Shown here: positions 35,301-44,529 of the stretch, piece after piece
How the letters are laid out: each line of letters begins with the position of its first letter
Numbering within the stretch: the stretch's first letter is position 1
Assembly: GCF_000236805.1 (NCBI RefSeq)
Contig: NZ_AGFX01000029.1
Span: 113,221 to 177,220 of the forward strand
Direction of reading: 5' to 3'
DNA: 64,000 nt
DNA from: Paenibacillus peoriae KCTC 3763
GTDB lineage: Bacteria > Bacillota > Bacilli > Paenibacillales > Paenibacillaceae
The notes under the pieces: generated by a model
The model's input: only the letters and a program-made list of their open reading frames with translations
The model's database searches: none
Told to the model about the DNA's origin: nothing
Made by a program: the position numbers and the translations under genes

Positions 35301-35975
35301 ATGTCCAATACATCCGCTAAAAAACAGGAAATTCTGGATGCCTTTCTGTTCAGACACGCAACGAAGGAATTCGATCCTGATCGCATCATACCGGAGGAGG
35401 ATTTTCAATTTATACTCGAAACCGGGCGTCTTTCCCCAAGCTCCGTCGGCTTTGAACCGTGGCAGTTTGTGGTCGTACAAAATCAGGCTTTAAGACAAAA
35501 ACTGGCTACGGTGTCCAGTGGGGGACAAAAGCAGATTCCTCAGGCCAGCCATGTCGTCCTCATTTTGGCGCGCAAGGATGTACGATATGATTCTCCTTAT
35601 GTGGAGTATATGTATAAAGAGGTAAAAGGCATGTCCGAGGAAGACTTTGCTTCGCTACCGGGTCGCTACAAAATTTTTCAGGGTGTAAATCAACGCCTGC
35701 TGGAAAACGAACGTACGCTATTCGACTGGGCTTCCAAGCAGACCTATATCGCCTTGGGCAATATGATGACGGCGGCGGCTCAGATCGGCATTGATTCGTG
35801 CCCGATTGAGGGCTTTAACTACGATCAGGTGCATGCCATCCTGGAGGAAGAAGGACTGCTGGAGGACGGACGACTGGATATTTCGGTCATGGCCGCCTTC
35901 GGTTATCGCGCCCATGAACCCAAGCGGGAAAAATCCAGACAACCGCTGGAAAAGGTCACACGCTGGATTCTGTAA
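35301..35975 (+). CDS. nitroreductase family NAD(P)H oxidoreductase (YfkO-like)
   Basis: A 224-residue flavoprotein of the nitroreductase fold: FRHATKEFDPDRIIPEEDF at the start, LSPSSVGFEPWQFVVVQN as the FMN-contacting helix, and MTAAAQIGIDSCPIEGF typical of the YfkO/NfsB group. It should bind FMN as a dimer and reduce nitroaromatics or quinones using NAD(P)H. AACTGGAGGG precedes the ATG. Monocistronic, with a perfect inverted repeat upstream that may bind a redox- or drug-responsive repressor. Confidence 0.92.
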   Translation: MSNTSAKKQEILDAFLFRHATKEFDPDRIIPEEDFQFILETGRLSPSSVGFEPWQFVVVQNQALRQKLATVSSGGQKQIPQASHVVLILARKDVRYDSPYVEYMYKEVKGMSEEDFASLPGRYKIFQGVNQRLLENERTLFDWASKQTYIALGNMMTAAAQIGIDSCPIEGFNYDQVHAILEEEGLLEDGRLDISVMAAFGYRAHEPKREKSRQPLEKVTRWIL

Positions 35976-36027
35976 CCCGATACCTTGAACCTCCTCCTAA
36001 ACACCAAGCAATGAAGCATTCAAAAAA

Positions 36028-36075
36028 ACGGGCTGCGGCACTTCATCTGAAGGATGAACACACCGCAGCCCACTT
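36028..36075. terminator. bidirectional terminator
   Basis: GGGCTGCGG and CCGCAGCCC pair over a loop, preceded by an A run and followed by CTTTTTT. Confidence 0.85.
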
Positions 36076-36215
36076 TTTTATATCCCTTCAATCTCTATTA
36101 AAATACCCTTGGAGGCCAAGTTATCCAGACACTCCTTCATATACTTCATTATGCTGATAAGATGCTCATGCCAAAGCCTCATGGTTCCGCAACCTTATCC
36201 ATAGCATTTCTTGTT

Positions 36216-37472
36216 CTAATGGATCAGCATCCGGATGCCTGTCAGGACAATACCGATCAGGAAGCCTGTAACGGCACCGTTAATACGTATCCATTGCAAA
36301 TCCTGACCCAGCTTGTCTTCCATCATCGCAATCAGAGATTTATTATCCATTTTATCTATATTTTCGCGTACCAGATTACCAATCCGGCTGTGGTTGGCTT
36401 CCACCAATCCGGTAATCTCCTCCACTATTCGTGCATTGATCTTGTCCAACAGCTCGGTGTTTCCTCTCAAATCAGTCATCATCCGATCCAATAGCGGTAA
36501 AATATAGGTCGGCACATAGCTTCCGTCCTCCATATAGTTCAATAAACGTGCACGCAGCTCCTCCATTTTACCGAGCACCGACGCATCGCCTTCCCAGGCT
36601 GCAACAAGGCTGTTCTTCCAGCCGTTCAATCCTTCCTGAACCGTATCCTTCGTCGCTAATCGGGTCAATTGGGCTCTCAGACCATCCTGCACAGCCTGAC
36701 GGCGCGGATGCTCTTCTCTTTGCAGTTCTGCTGCCTGATTCAACAGGAAATGGCGAATCATTTCACCCATACGCTCTTCGTTCAGATAGCCGAGGAACGC
36801 ATTCAAGGCAAACTGCATCAGCCCGCTCACCTGTAAACCGCTGATAGCCTGCATTCCCAAGGCACCCAGCATGTAGCCTGTCTCCGGCTTCAAAAGCCAG
36901 GACTCGGCCTGCTCCAGTGTGTAATCCAGTACCTGGCGATCGTAGCCCTTCTCACTGGTTTGATGAGCAAGGGCCTCCAGCAATGGCCCAGCGTCAAAAT
37001 TAGTCGCCTGCCGTTTAAGCTCTGCCACAATGACAGGAGTCAGTTCCGCGAGCGGGAGTGACTGAACGAGCCGTTTGGCAAGAACATTTATGGATGCCGC
37101 AGCTTCCGGCGTACGCAATCCTTTTTCCACACCATTCAGCACTAAATCGGCCAAACGGATATCAGCAATTTTAGACGCGATGCTGTCTTTGTTAAGCAAA
37201 TTATTCTCCACCGTACTCACCAATGCGTTCGTGAGCTTTCCCCTGTTTTTGGGAAGTAGCGCCGTATGTGGAATCGGAATACCTAACGGATGACGGAACA
37301 ATGCAGTGACGGCGAACCAGTCCGCCAGTCCCCCGACAAGTCCTGCCTCAAAAGCACCAGCCAACAAACGAGCCCAGCCATATTGCTGGAAGGGCAACGT
37401 AGCTGCAAAGCCCGCCCCCAGAATAACGAGCGACCAAGCCGCTGCAGTTTTCGTATTTTTTGATTTTCCCAT
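36216..37472 (-). CDS. DUF445 family membrane protein
   Basis: 418 residues from ATG 37472, with TTTGGAGG eight bases upstream. An N-terminal membrane segment (about 15-35) is followed by the family signature GGLADWFAVTALFRHPLGIPIPHTALLPKN near residues 48-78. A long helical region follows, and a C-terminal hydrophobic hairpin (INGAVTGFLIGIVLTGIRM). Family function is unknown; members occur across bacteria. Monocistronic. Confidence 0.9.
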   Translation of the reverse strand: MGKSKNTKTAAAWSLVILGAGFAATLPFQQYGWARLLAGAFEAGLVGGLADWFAVTALFRHPLGIPIPHTALLPKNRGKLTNALVSTVENNLLNKDSIASKIADIRLADLVLNGVEKGLRTPEAAASINVLAKRLVQSLPLAELTPVIVAELKRQATNFDAGPLLEALAHQTSEKGYDRQVLDYTLEQAESWLLKPETGYMLGALGMQAISGLQVSGLMQFALNAFLGYLNEERMGEMIRHFLLNQAAELQREEHPRRQAVQDGLRAQLTRLATKDTVQEGLNGWKNSLVAAWEGDASVLGKMEELRARLLNYMEDGSYVPTYILPLLDRMMTDLRGNTELLDKINARIVEEITGLVEANHSRIGNLVRENIDKMDNKSLIAMMEDKLGQDLQWIRINGAVTGFLIGIVLTGIRMLIH

Positions 37473-38063
37473 CCTGTAATCCTCCAAACTGACTGTCGAG
37501 TAAGTAAAGTACTATACCTGTTATTACCCATCATATCATTGCCAGTGTGATTTCCAAAGTGAGGAGTACCCTAAATAATCTGATTTTTTGCGTAATTTTT
37601 TATACATATATCCTCTTTTTTACATTCATGTTTGTGAACAACATCACAGCACTGGGACCAAAATCTTATTTTCAATAATAAGTCTTACGAACTATTTTAG
37701 CAGAATGAAGTCCCAAATTTTTTAAAACGAAAGGAGAAGTGAATAGGAAAGTTGAATGGGCATTAAGATACCTTTTTTAGCATCGTCCCGGTATTTAACC
37801 TCAGAAGGGGTTTGATCCATGATATCCTCAGATTCTTTCAACATTATTCGACTTCTGTATATGGATTATCAAGTTAAGTATCCATAACAAACAAGACTTC
37901 CACAAAGCTCACACACATAATTTACTATTTTGCTATATGGACATATTCGATGTGATAAAATAAAATTTTATAAATAGGAAATCATGTTTAATCAGCCATT
38001 ATATATTGATAAATCAAACTATGATAAGCTTGATAAAATTGCTTCTTTGTAAAGGAATTGGAT
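37473..38063. other. long AT-rich intergenic region
   Basis: 590 bases between the DUF445 and AraC genes. Two tiny frames exist: GTG 37737 after AAAGGAGA giving 13 codons, and ATG 37757 giving 19 codons. I do not support either as a gene. No terminator or known riboswitch was recognised. The distal part (37900-38040) is very AT-rich and probably carries the AraC-regulator promoter. Confidence 0.5.
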
Positions 38064-38945
38064 ATGACAACAGACCAAAAAAACAACAAAGGCCTCTGGA
38101 ACGGCGATCCGGTTGTAATTGTACGCACTCCCTCCGCTTTTGCCAAGCAATCCCTTTTGTATATCCAGGAAATAGGCTACTTCCAAAAATCATCTGGTTT
38201 TACGATGGAAAGGAATGATCTTACCTCCTTTTTGCTTGTTTTTACGTTGTCTGGTAAGGGAGAATTACTGTACCGGGACAAGAAGTATATTCTGAATCCG
38301 TATGATTTGTTTTTCATTAATTGCAAGGAATATGTACAATACAGCACCTCCGGTCATGAATCTTGGGAGTTTATCAGTTTATACTTGTATGGCAACCTGA
38401 TCGAAAATTTTTACGAACAATTTACCAAGTATAACAAACCCGTATTATCCATGCACAATCCATATGCTATATTGGACAAGCTGCATGCTCTGATTTGCGG
38501 GCAGTCTGACAGAAGTCTTTCCGCCGAGCTGCTAACGTCCAGACTCATTGCTGAAATACTGACATGCATTTTGCAGCATCCCTACGATCGTCCGCATGTA
38601 AATGCAGAAACGCTCAGCGAAGTACGTCGGGTGCAGCAATATTTGGATGAGTCCTACAGTGAACGTATTACGTTGGACTCGCTGGCAGACATGTTCGAAT
38701 TAAACAAGTTTAATTTGGCTAAAAATTTCAAAAAACAAATTGGATTCTCGCCTATTGATTATCTCATTAATGTCCGCATCACGGCTGCCCAAACCTGGCT
38801 TAAAACCAGTGGCATGTCCATTGTAGATATTGCGAGATACGTAGGGATTCCCAATACGAGCCATTTTATTAATCTGTTCAAGGAACATGTAGGAGAAACT
38901 CCTCATTCCTTCCGAAAAAAATGGGGGAACCGTTCCAAGTTGTAA
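38064..38945 (+). CDS. AraC-family transcriptional regulator
   Basis: 293 residues from ATG 38064, with AAAGGA seven bases upstream. The N-terminal cupin-like sensing domain includes FTLSGKGELLYRDKKYILNPYDLFFI. Two helix-turn-helix motifs form the AraC C-terminus: ITLDSLADMFELNKFNLAKNFK and MSIVDIARYVGIPNTSHFINLFK, with PIDYLINVRI between. The ligand is unknown; such cupin domains often sense sugars. It sits just upstream of the c-di-GMP riboswitch/adhesin unit on the same strand and might regulate it. Confidence 0.92.
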   Translation: MTTDQKNNKGLWNGDPVVIVRTPSAFAKQSLLYIQEIGYFQKSSGFTMERNDLTSFLLVFTLSGKGELLYRDKKYILNPYDLFFINCKEYVQYSTSGHESWEFISLYLYGNLIENFYEQFTKYNKPVLSMHNPYAILDKLHALICGQSDRSLSAELLTSRLIAEILTCILQHPYDRPHVNAETLSEVRRVQQYLDESYSERITLDSLADMFELNKFNLAKNFKKQIGFSPIDYLINVRITAAQTWLKTSGMSIVDIARYVGIPNTSHFINLFKEHVGETPHSFRKKWGNRSKL

Positions 38946-38984
38946 ATGAGAGGTCACATAAATCAGTTTGATAGATGATAGACG

Positions 38985-39088
38985 CACAAGCTATTCACGA
39001 TAACGGCAAAACTGTCGAAAGGCAGTGACGCAAAGCTATAGGGCCTTCCTCCAACGGATGGCAGCCAGCCACCGAAATGAACGAGCTT
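38985..39088 (+). promoter_or_regulatory. cyclic-di-GMP-I riboswitch (GEMM-I)
   Basis: The conserved string is unmistakable: CACGATAACGGCAAA, CGAAAGGCAGTGACGCAAAG, CTATAGGGCC, then GGATGGCAGCCAGCCACCG. These give the GNRA tetraloop arm (GAAA), the GACGCAAAGC core and the tetraloop receptor side. Flanking AAGCT (38989 region) and AGCTT (39083 region) close stem P1. It lies 157 bases before the adhesin start with a terminator in between, so adhesin and sortase expression should respond to c-di-GMP. Whether the signal turns it on or off is not clear from the pairing I can see. Confidence 0.95.
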
Positions 39089-39145
39089 TTTATTATGTCT
39101 TTTTTACATAGATCAACAACATAATGCTATGCCTCTCTCCAAGAA

Positions 39146-39176
39146 AAGCCCTGATCGCTAAGATCAGGGCTTTTTT
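39146..39176 (+). terminator. terminator controlled by the c-di-GMP riboswitch
   Basis: GCCCTGATC (39148-39156) and GATCAGGGC (39162-39170) around GCTAA, followed by TTTTTT. A perfect intrinsic terminator inside the leader. Confidence 0.93.
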
Positions 39177-39243
39177 CTGTTGGGATAGTCATGCCAGCCT
39201 AGCACGCTGAATATACTAATCTCGGAAGCATTGCCATATTACA

Positions 39244-42200
39244 ATGAATAGGAGAATGACTTGGAGCATGGGAACAAAAATAAATGTTATGATCATTGCC
39301 TTATTGCTCATTATCCAAAGCTTTTTCAGTGCAACGCTGGCTTACGCAGATACTCCAGCCCTGGAACAGCCGCAAAGTGCTGTTGTCGATCCCGTACAAC
39401 CCATTACAGATGCTGTATACGGTGTCCCAACTCCTGAACCTGCCATGGAGGTTCCTTCCGACACGAACCCTATCGTTCAGGCAGCAGCAAACGCTGAGCC
39501 TCATGCTGCAACGGCTCCACAGAGTATACTAACCAAGCTGATCCTGACGGATGAAGCGGGACGTGTCATTGACGCGGTATATAACCCCGGCAGTCAACTG
39601 GATATCGGATCAGCCATCCAACTGGGCTATGAATGGGAACTTCCCGACAATACCTACAAAGCTGGAGACACCTTCACCTTCCAATTACCAGAACAGTTTG
39701 TCATCTACACTGATATCTCATCTCCATTGGTAACCACCGACGGCACCGCAGGCAGCTTCACCGTAGATCGTCAGGGCAAGGTGATCATGACCTTTAACCA
39801 ATATGTAGAGAATCACTCCAATGTCAGCGGCAAGCTGCAAATCAAAACCGAGTTCACCAAGGAAACGGTAAAAGGCAGCACCGAGATCATCATTGCGATT
39901 CCGATTAAAGGCGGGGTCCAAACGGTCATCGTGAATGTCAAACCCCAGTCAGGGCCAACCCTAAGCAAACAAGGGAAAACCGATGGCTCCAATCGGATTG
40001 ACTGGACCATTGATGTGAACAAGCAGCTAAACACCGTAAAGCATGCCCTCATCACTGATCCCACTCCTTCAGGGCTGGAGCTCATAAAAGACTCTATTCG
40101 GCTCTATCATCTGCAAGTCAATATCGATGGCTCCACCGTCGTTCGAGATCCTGTGAACACGAGTAAATATGCCATTGAAACGGATCAGGCCGGGACAGGA
40201 TTGGTGATTCGCTTTCAAGACGAGAGCATTAGCACTGCCTATCAGATTCAATACTCCACCCGCATTATTGGCGACGAATCTCGTTTCTCCAACACAGCGG
40301 GTCTTTCAGGAGATACGATAGAGAACGTTTCTGCTACCGCCACGGTTCAGGTGGAGCGTGGTGAATTTTTGTCCAAAAAGGTTGAAAAATATGATCAGGC
40401 CACGCAAACGCTCTCGTGGGTCATAAAATATAATTTCGGTGAGAAAAAAATCCCCGAGGCCCAAGCCCTCTTGATTGATCATTTCAACAAAACTCAAAAA
40501 TTGCTGCCGGGCTCCCTGAAGGTATTTAAGGGTAACACCTTGGAGGAGCTGCCTGCTTGGGCGTACACCGTCATCCCTGTCGATTATCCTGACCGAAACG
40601 GCTTCAAACTTCAATTCAACTTTGACGTAGATTCAGCCTACACGATCCGGTATCAGACCCAGGCCAGGGGCCGTATCTATGAAAATGAAAAAATTACAAA
40701 CATCATAACCTCCGATGGAACCGAAAAGATCGTATCGACGGAAATCATAAGCGGAGTCATGACTAAAGCGTATGACACACCCAACTACAACACCAAAATT
40801 ATACCTTGGGTGATTACCATGAATACCGATCTATACACCATGAAAAATATTGTCATGCGAGATGTATTTCCTAACGGCGGCTTGGCCTTGCTGCCGAACA
40901 CTCTGAAAATTCAAAGCGTTGACGGAACAACAGAACTGCACGCGCCCACAGATTATGAGCTGGTTCCGCTATCACAGGATTACAGACAAGGTTTTACGCT
41001 TATTTTTCATAAAACGATTCAGCAAGCATACACGATTAAATATTCAACCACCTATAATAATGACTGGAAAACGGATACGAGTAAGCCCGAGTTTCGCAAT
41101 AGATCCACTATAGATTATCAGTATGAAAACGGAGACACCTCATCGTACGAAGTGGAATGCCCGATCTGGCCGGACTTTATGACACAACGGAACGGGGCCA
41201 AACAAGGAAGCTATAATGCAAACTCCAAGCTCATTACATGGGACATTAAAGCCAACTACAATCGCAAGACCCTGAACCACGCTCAAGTGAGAGACCCCTT
41301 GCTGCAAGGCCAGAAGCTAGTGTCCGGCTCCGTAAAAGTATACGATATGACCTTGCTGGGATGGTGGGATGGCGTACAAAAAGGGGATGAAATCCCACCA
41401 GATCAATACACCGTCGTCCCTCCCTCGGAGCAAAATGGTCAAGAGTTGCGTATCCAGTTCAAAAATAAGATGCAGACCCCCTACTGGATTACCTTTCAAA
41501 CTTCACTGGAAGGGGAATTGATCGAAAAGGAATTCCATAATAAAGCCTTGCTGCTGGATGGAGAAAAAACGGTCTCGGAATGGGCAGCCCAAGTCACGAT
41601 CCCTCATGGCGGAGAATATGTATCTAAAGCGGGAACACAGAATGGAAACAAGATCGATTGGAACATCCGTATCAATGAAGGACAGTCACATGTGTCCAAC
41701 GCCAAAATTATAGATCAGCCCAGCAGCAATCAGATACTAATTGAGGATTCTTTTCACGTATACTCTACAACCATTGCCGCCAACGGAAATACCGCCAAGG
41801 GCGCCGAGCTGATCAGAAATCAAGATTACACGCTGTATATCAAGACCGACACCCAAGGTCAGCAAACTTTTGAGCTTGCTTTCGCCAAGGATATTTCCTC
41901 CGCTTTTATCCTGGAGTATCAATCATTCATTAACGCCGAGGACAAAGCCAAGGTGAGCAACAAGGTTTCCTTTGAGGGAGATCGCCTGACGACAGAGCTG
42001 CGCGAGACTAGTCAGGAAATTATCGTGCGGACGTCTTCCGGCTCCGGTTCCGGCGGGGGCATAACCGAAAGCCTGGAGCTGACCAAGGTGGATCAGGATG
42101 TGCCTGACAAGGTACTACCAGGAGCGCGGTTTGCACTCTACGATAAAACCCAAAAAAGAGCTCCGCTCATTCAGACCACCAATGCGGACGGCAAAATTGT

Positions 42201-42846
42201 TTTTTCCTCCTTGCTTCATGATAATTACATCCTGGAAGAGCTGGCAGCACCGGAGGGCTATAAAATAACCGAGGGCAAGCTGGAAATCAAAATAGGCGGC
42301 TCACTCAAGCAAAGCTCTGGTGTAAAGCAGATTGTCATCACCAATAAAAAAGAAAAGAAAAACGAGCCTGACCCGCCAGTAGATCCTGGAACTCCGACAG
42401 ACCCCACGAATCCTACAGAACCGGGAACGCCTACCCATCCGGGAGGCCCAGGTAAAAAACATGACAATGATCCGGAAATACCCGATATGCCGTCAATAAA
42501 CGTTCCTCCGTCACAGCCCAAACCTCCAGAGGATATTGTCCCTCCACAGGAGGAGCCTGCACCTGTACCACCGCCAGCGGATCAGGATGAACCCGAGACT
42601 CTGCCCGTGCCGCCAGTCGTCTTGCCTCAGCTAGACCCAGTGCCTCCGATAGAAAAGAAGGACGATCCCAAACCTAAGGCTCACCCCAAAGTTCCGGGGA
42701 AACAGCCGGAAGATCCAGAGGATACACCTGAGGTACACCAATTACCCCAAACGGGAGAAAGCAGCCCCGCTCCATTCTATTTGACGGGCATAGCCATGAT
42801 TCTGTGGGGTGTATTTCTAAAATTCAGAAAGACAAACAAAAAATAA
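39244..42846 (+). CDS. LPXTG cell-wall-anchored adhesin with repeated collagen-binding-like domains
   Basis: 1200 residues. The signal peptide ends near residue 36 (TLAYA-DTP). Five related ~140-residue modules each begin like SKxGxxNGxxIxWxI (about residues 239, 375, 505, 645 and 792), the pattern of Cna/SdrC-type adhesive repeats. One SpaA/Cna-B domain follows (about 944-1010) with LELTKVDQ and ILEELAAPEGY, the Lys and Glu of an internal isopeptide bond. Then comes a Pro-rich wall-spanning region and LPQTG (about 1167), a membrane segment and a KKK-type tail. The ATG at 39244 has no clear binding site; ATG 39268 is an alternative. It is controlled by the c-di-GMP riboswitch, and the sortase gene follows. 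Confidence 0.92.
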   Translation: MNRRMTWSMGTKINVMIIALLLIIQSFFSATLAYADTPALEQPQSAVVDPVQPITDAVYGVPTPEPAMEVPSDTNPIVQAAANAEPHAATAPQSILTKLILTDEAGRVIDAVYNPGSQLDIGSAIQLGYEWELPDNTYKAGDTFTFQLPEQFVIYTDISSPLVTTDGTAGSFTVDRQGKVIMTFNQYVENHSNVSGKLQIKTEFTKETVKGSTEIIIAIPIKGGVQTVIVNVKPQSGPTLSKQGKTDGSNRIDWTIDVNKQLNTVKHALITDPTPSGLELIKDSIRLYHLQVNIDGSTVVRDPVNTSKYAIETDQAGTGLVIRFQDESISTAYQIQYSTRIIGDESRFSNTAGLSGDTIENVSATATVQVERGEFLSKKVEKYDQATQTLSWVIKYNFGEKKIPEAQALLIDHFNKTQKLLPGSLKVFKGNTLEELPAWAYTVIPVDYPDRNGFKLQFNFDVDSAYTIRYQTQARGRIYENEKITNIITSDGTEKIVSTEIISGVMTKAYDTPNYNTKIIPWVITMNTDLYTMKNIVMRDVFPNGGLALLPNTLKIQSVDGTTELHAPTDYELVPLSQDYRQGFTLIFHKTIQQAYTIKYSTTYNNDWKTDTSKPEFRNRSTIDYQYENGDTSSYEVECPIWPDFMTQRNGAKQGSYNANSKLITWDIKANYNRKTLNHAQVRDPLLQGQKLVSGSVKVYDMTLLGWWDGVQKGDEIPPDQYTVVPPSEQNGQELRIQFKNKMQTPYWITFQTSLEGELIEKEFHNKALLLDGEKTVSEWAAQVTIPHGGEYVSKAGTQNGNKIDWNIRINEGQSHVSNAKIIDQPSSNQILIEDSFHVYSTTIAANGNTAKGAELIRNQDYTLYIKTDTQGQQTFELAFAKDISSAFILEYQSFINAEDKAKVSNKVSFEGDRLTTELRETSQEIIVRTSSGSGSGGGITESLELTKVDQDVPDKVLPGARFALYDKTQKRAPLIQTTNADGKIVFSSLLHDNYILEELAAPEGYKITEGKLEIKIGGSLKQSSGVKQIVITNKKEKKNEPDPPVDPGTPTDPTNPTEPGTPTHPGGPGKKHDNDPEIPDMPSINVPPSQPKPPEDIVPPQEEPAPVPPPADQDEPETLPVPPVVLPQLDPVPPIEKKDDPKPKAHPKVPGKQPEDPEDTPEVHQLPQTGESSPAPFYLTGIAMILWGVFLKFRKTNKK

Positions 42847-42859
42847 AAGTGATGATCTC

Positions 42860-42910
42860 CCCAGTTTCCCGGCTCATTCCATTTCCGTTGGAGTGAGCCG
42901 GGAAACTGGG
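42860..42910 (+). terminator. long perfect hairpin between adhesin and sortase genes
   Basis: 17-base arms (42860-42876 and 42894-42910, CCCAGTTTCCCGGCTCA) pair perfectly; TGGTTTT follows. A partial terminator or processing site that would lower sortase relative to adhesin. Confidence 0.75.
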
Positions 42911-42958
42911 TGGTTTTCATAATATGTATGTCCGCACATTGCTTAGGGGGTGTCGAGC

Positions 42959-43627
42959 TTGCTGAGGCTGCGCAAACTTTCCTACGCGTTTATCTTCTTG
43001 GGTATACTCTTGATCTTGTTTCCTAAAGCCACGGAATGGAATGAGGATCGAGAGCAGCATGAGCTATTATTAAAGGCAGCAGAGCTTCCCCCCGAAAAAA
43101 AAGAAGCGGTTTTAAATCCCCAGCTTGCGGATAGCTATACTCGCTTGTCCACTCGGCTTACGGAAGCTTCGATCAGCGAAGCACGGCATAGCATTTCCCC
43201 GGCCCCTGCTCCCATTACAAATGCCGATGAACAAACTCCGATAGCTACCATTAGCATAAGCCGTATCAACTTGAAGCTGCCTGTACTGGAAGGTGCAACC
43301 CGACAAAACATGAAGCATGCGGCTGTACATATGGCGGAAACGGGGACACTGGGACAGGTGGGAAATGCCGCGATTGCTGCTCATCGGGCTCGTACTCCCG
43401 GGCGTTTGTTCAATCGGCTGGATGAAATGGAGCTCGGAGATGAGATTGTTGTTAACACTCAAGGGGGGCAATTTGTGTATCGAGTCTACAGCATTAAGGT
43501 GGTCGATCCTAAGGATGTGTCTGTTCTGAAGAGCTTCAAAAAGCAAAAGCTGCTCACCCTGATTACATGCAACCCGCTCGTAACCCCCACCCATCGTCTC
43601 ATTGTTCAGGCTAAACTAAGTACCTGA
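42959..43627 (+). CDS. sortase (class D-like)
   Basis: 222 residues. The start is TTG 42959, eight bases after AGGGGG; the GTG at 42950 overlaps the binding site. An N-terminal membrane anchor (about 5-22), a linker, then the sortase fold: catalytic His in AAHRARTPGRLFNRL, Cys in LLTLITCNPL and Arg in THRLIV. It joins the LPQTG of a surface protein to peptidoglycan; the adjacent adhesin is the likely substrate. Confidence 0.93.
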   Translation: MLRLRKLSYAFIFLGILLILFPKATEWNEDREQHELLLKAAELPPEKKEAVLNPQLADSYTRLSTRLTEASISEARHSISPAPAPITNADEQTPIATISISRINLKLPVLEGATRQNMKHAAVHMAETGTLGQVGNAAIAAHRARTPGRLFNRLDEMELGDEIVVNTQGGQFVYRVYSIKVVDPKDVSVLKSFKKQKLLTLITCNPLVTPTHRLIVQAKLST

Positions 43628-43692
43628 ATTTAAGGCAATTTTATGAATACCTAAGTTCATGAATGCCTCAACCTGCGAATAAAAATAAATCA

Positions 43693-43731
43693 GGCGGGTG
43701 ATTCCTGTTGAAATACAGCAATACACCCGCC
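43693..43731 (-). terminator. hairpin terminator of the cupin gene
   Basis: GGCGGGTG and CACCCGCC with inner CTGT/ACAG; the minus strand continues with TGATTTATTTTTATT. Confidence 0.65.
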
Positions 43732-43742
43732 CAATAGGCACA

Positions 43743-44210
43743 TCAAGATTCAGTTTTATTTTTGGCAATCAGCTTGAAATCATCAAAATGGAATCCCGGT
43801 GCAACCACACAGGTTACCAGCACAGGTTCGTCTCCAAGCGGACGCGCCGTTTGCCATACCGTACCTGGGACCAGCGCTTGCGGATGCTGTCCAGCCTCCA
43901 CGTCGGCACCGACGATAATTACAGTTTCTTCACCGGGCTCTACTCCGCTTCCACCCAGCTTCAACTCCACAGGACTCCCGCTATGATAAAGCCACAGCTC
44001 ATCTGAATGCACAACATGCCACTCAGAGAACTCGCCCGGATGCAGCAAGAAATAAGTCGACGAAGCTGCAAACCGCGGACCGGAGTATATATCCGGCAGC
44101 ACGGGTTTTGGAATTTGAAAATGAGCCTTCCACATCTCTTTGTACCAACCGCCTTCTGGATGGGGCTCCATGCCTAATGCCGTTACAAGCGGTGAAATAG
44201 CTTTCGTCAT
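43743..44210 (-). CDS. cupin protein (DUF985 family)
   Basis: 155 residues forming a single cupin barrel: LGMEPHPEGGWYKEMW at the start, FLLHPGEFSEWHVVHSDELWLYHSG with metal-binding His/Glu positions, and TCVVAPGFHFDDFKLI at the end, as in the DUF985 group. The biochemical role of these proteins is not established. AAAGGAAGG precedes the ATG. Monocistronic, divergent from the glutamine transporter. Confidence 0.9.
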   Translation of the reverse strand: MTKAISPLVTALGMEPHPEGGWYKEMWKAHFQIPKPVLPDIYSGPRFAASSTYFLLHPGEFSEWHVVHSDELWLYHSGSPVELKLGGSGVEPGEETVIIVGADVEAGQHPQALVPGTVWQTARPLGDEPVLVTCVVAPGFHFDDFKLIAKNKTES

Positions 44211-44301
44211 TGTACTAACCTTCCTTTACCCTAAATTCCTTCCTCCCTACTGTAAAACATAGCGTTGCTTTTGTCACGTTTCTCCCTTCGCATGTCGAAC
44301 A

Positions 44302-44340
44302 TCACAATTTTATGTCATATTAAATAACATAAAATTGTGA
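44302..44340. promoter_or_regulatory. 14-base perfect inverted repeat upstream of the glutamine transporter
   Basis: TCACAATTTTATGT (44302-44315) and ACATAAAATTGTGA (44327-44340) with an 11-base centre. A related half-site GTGACATAAAACATTG lies at 44409-44424. Placed between the cupin gene and glnQ, it may be an operator for either. Confidence 0.5.
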
Positions 44341-44529
44341 ATATTTACTCGATTTCATCATATAAACTAGTAATAAAGTATACCAATATATAATATACGT
44401 TAACTTTTGTGACATAAAACATTGTTTTTTATTGTAAACTTATAGTATTATGATAGGAAATTTTGAAAATTTAAAAAGGCTTGATCATGTCAGTACGTCT
44501 ACTAAGCTAAGCATCCAAGCCTAAAAGGG

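Noticed and set aside
37737-37870. Short frames after an AAAGGAGA sequence (13 and 19 codons) and a 22-codon frame after them
   Set aside because: Too short and without any recognisable peptide class; chance occurrence in an AT-rich gap is as likely.
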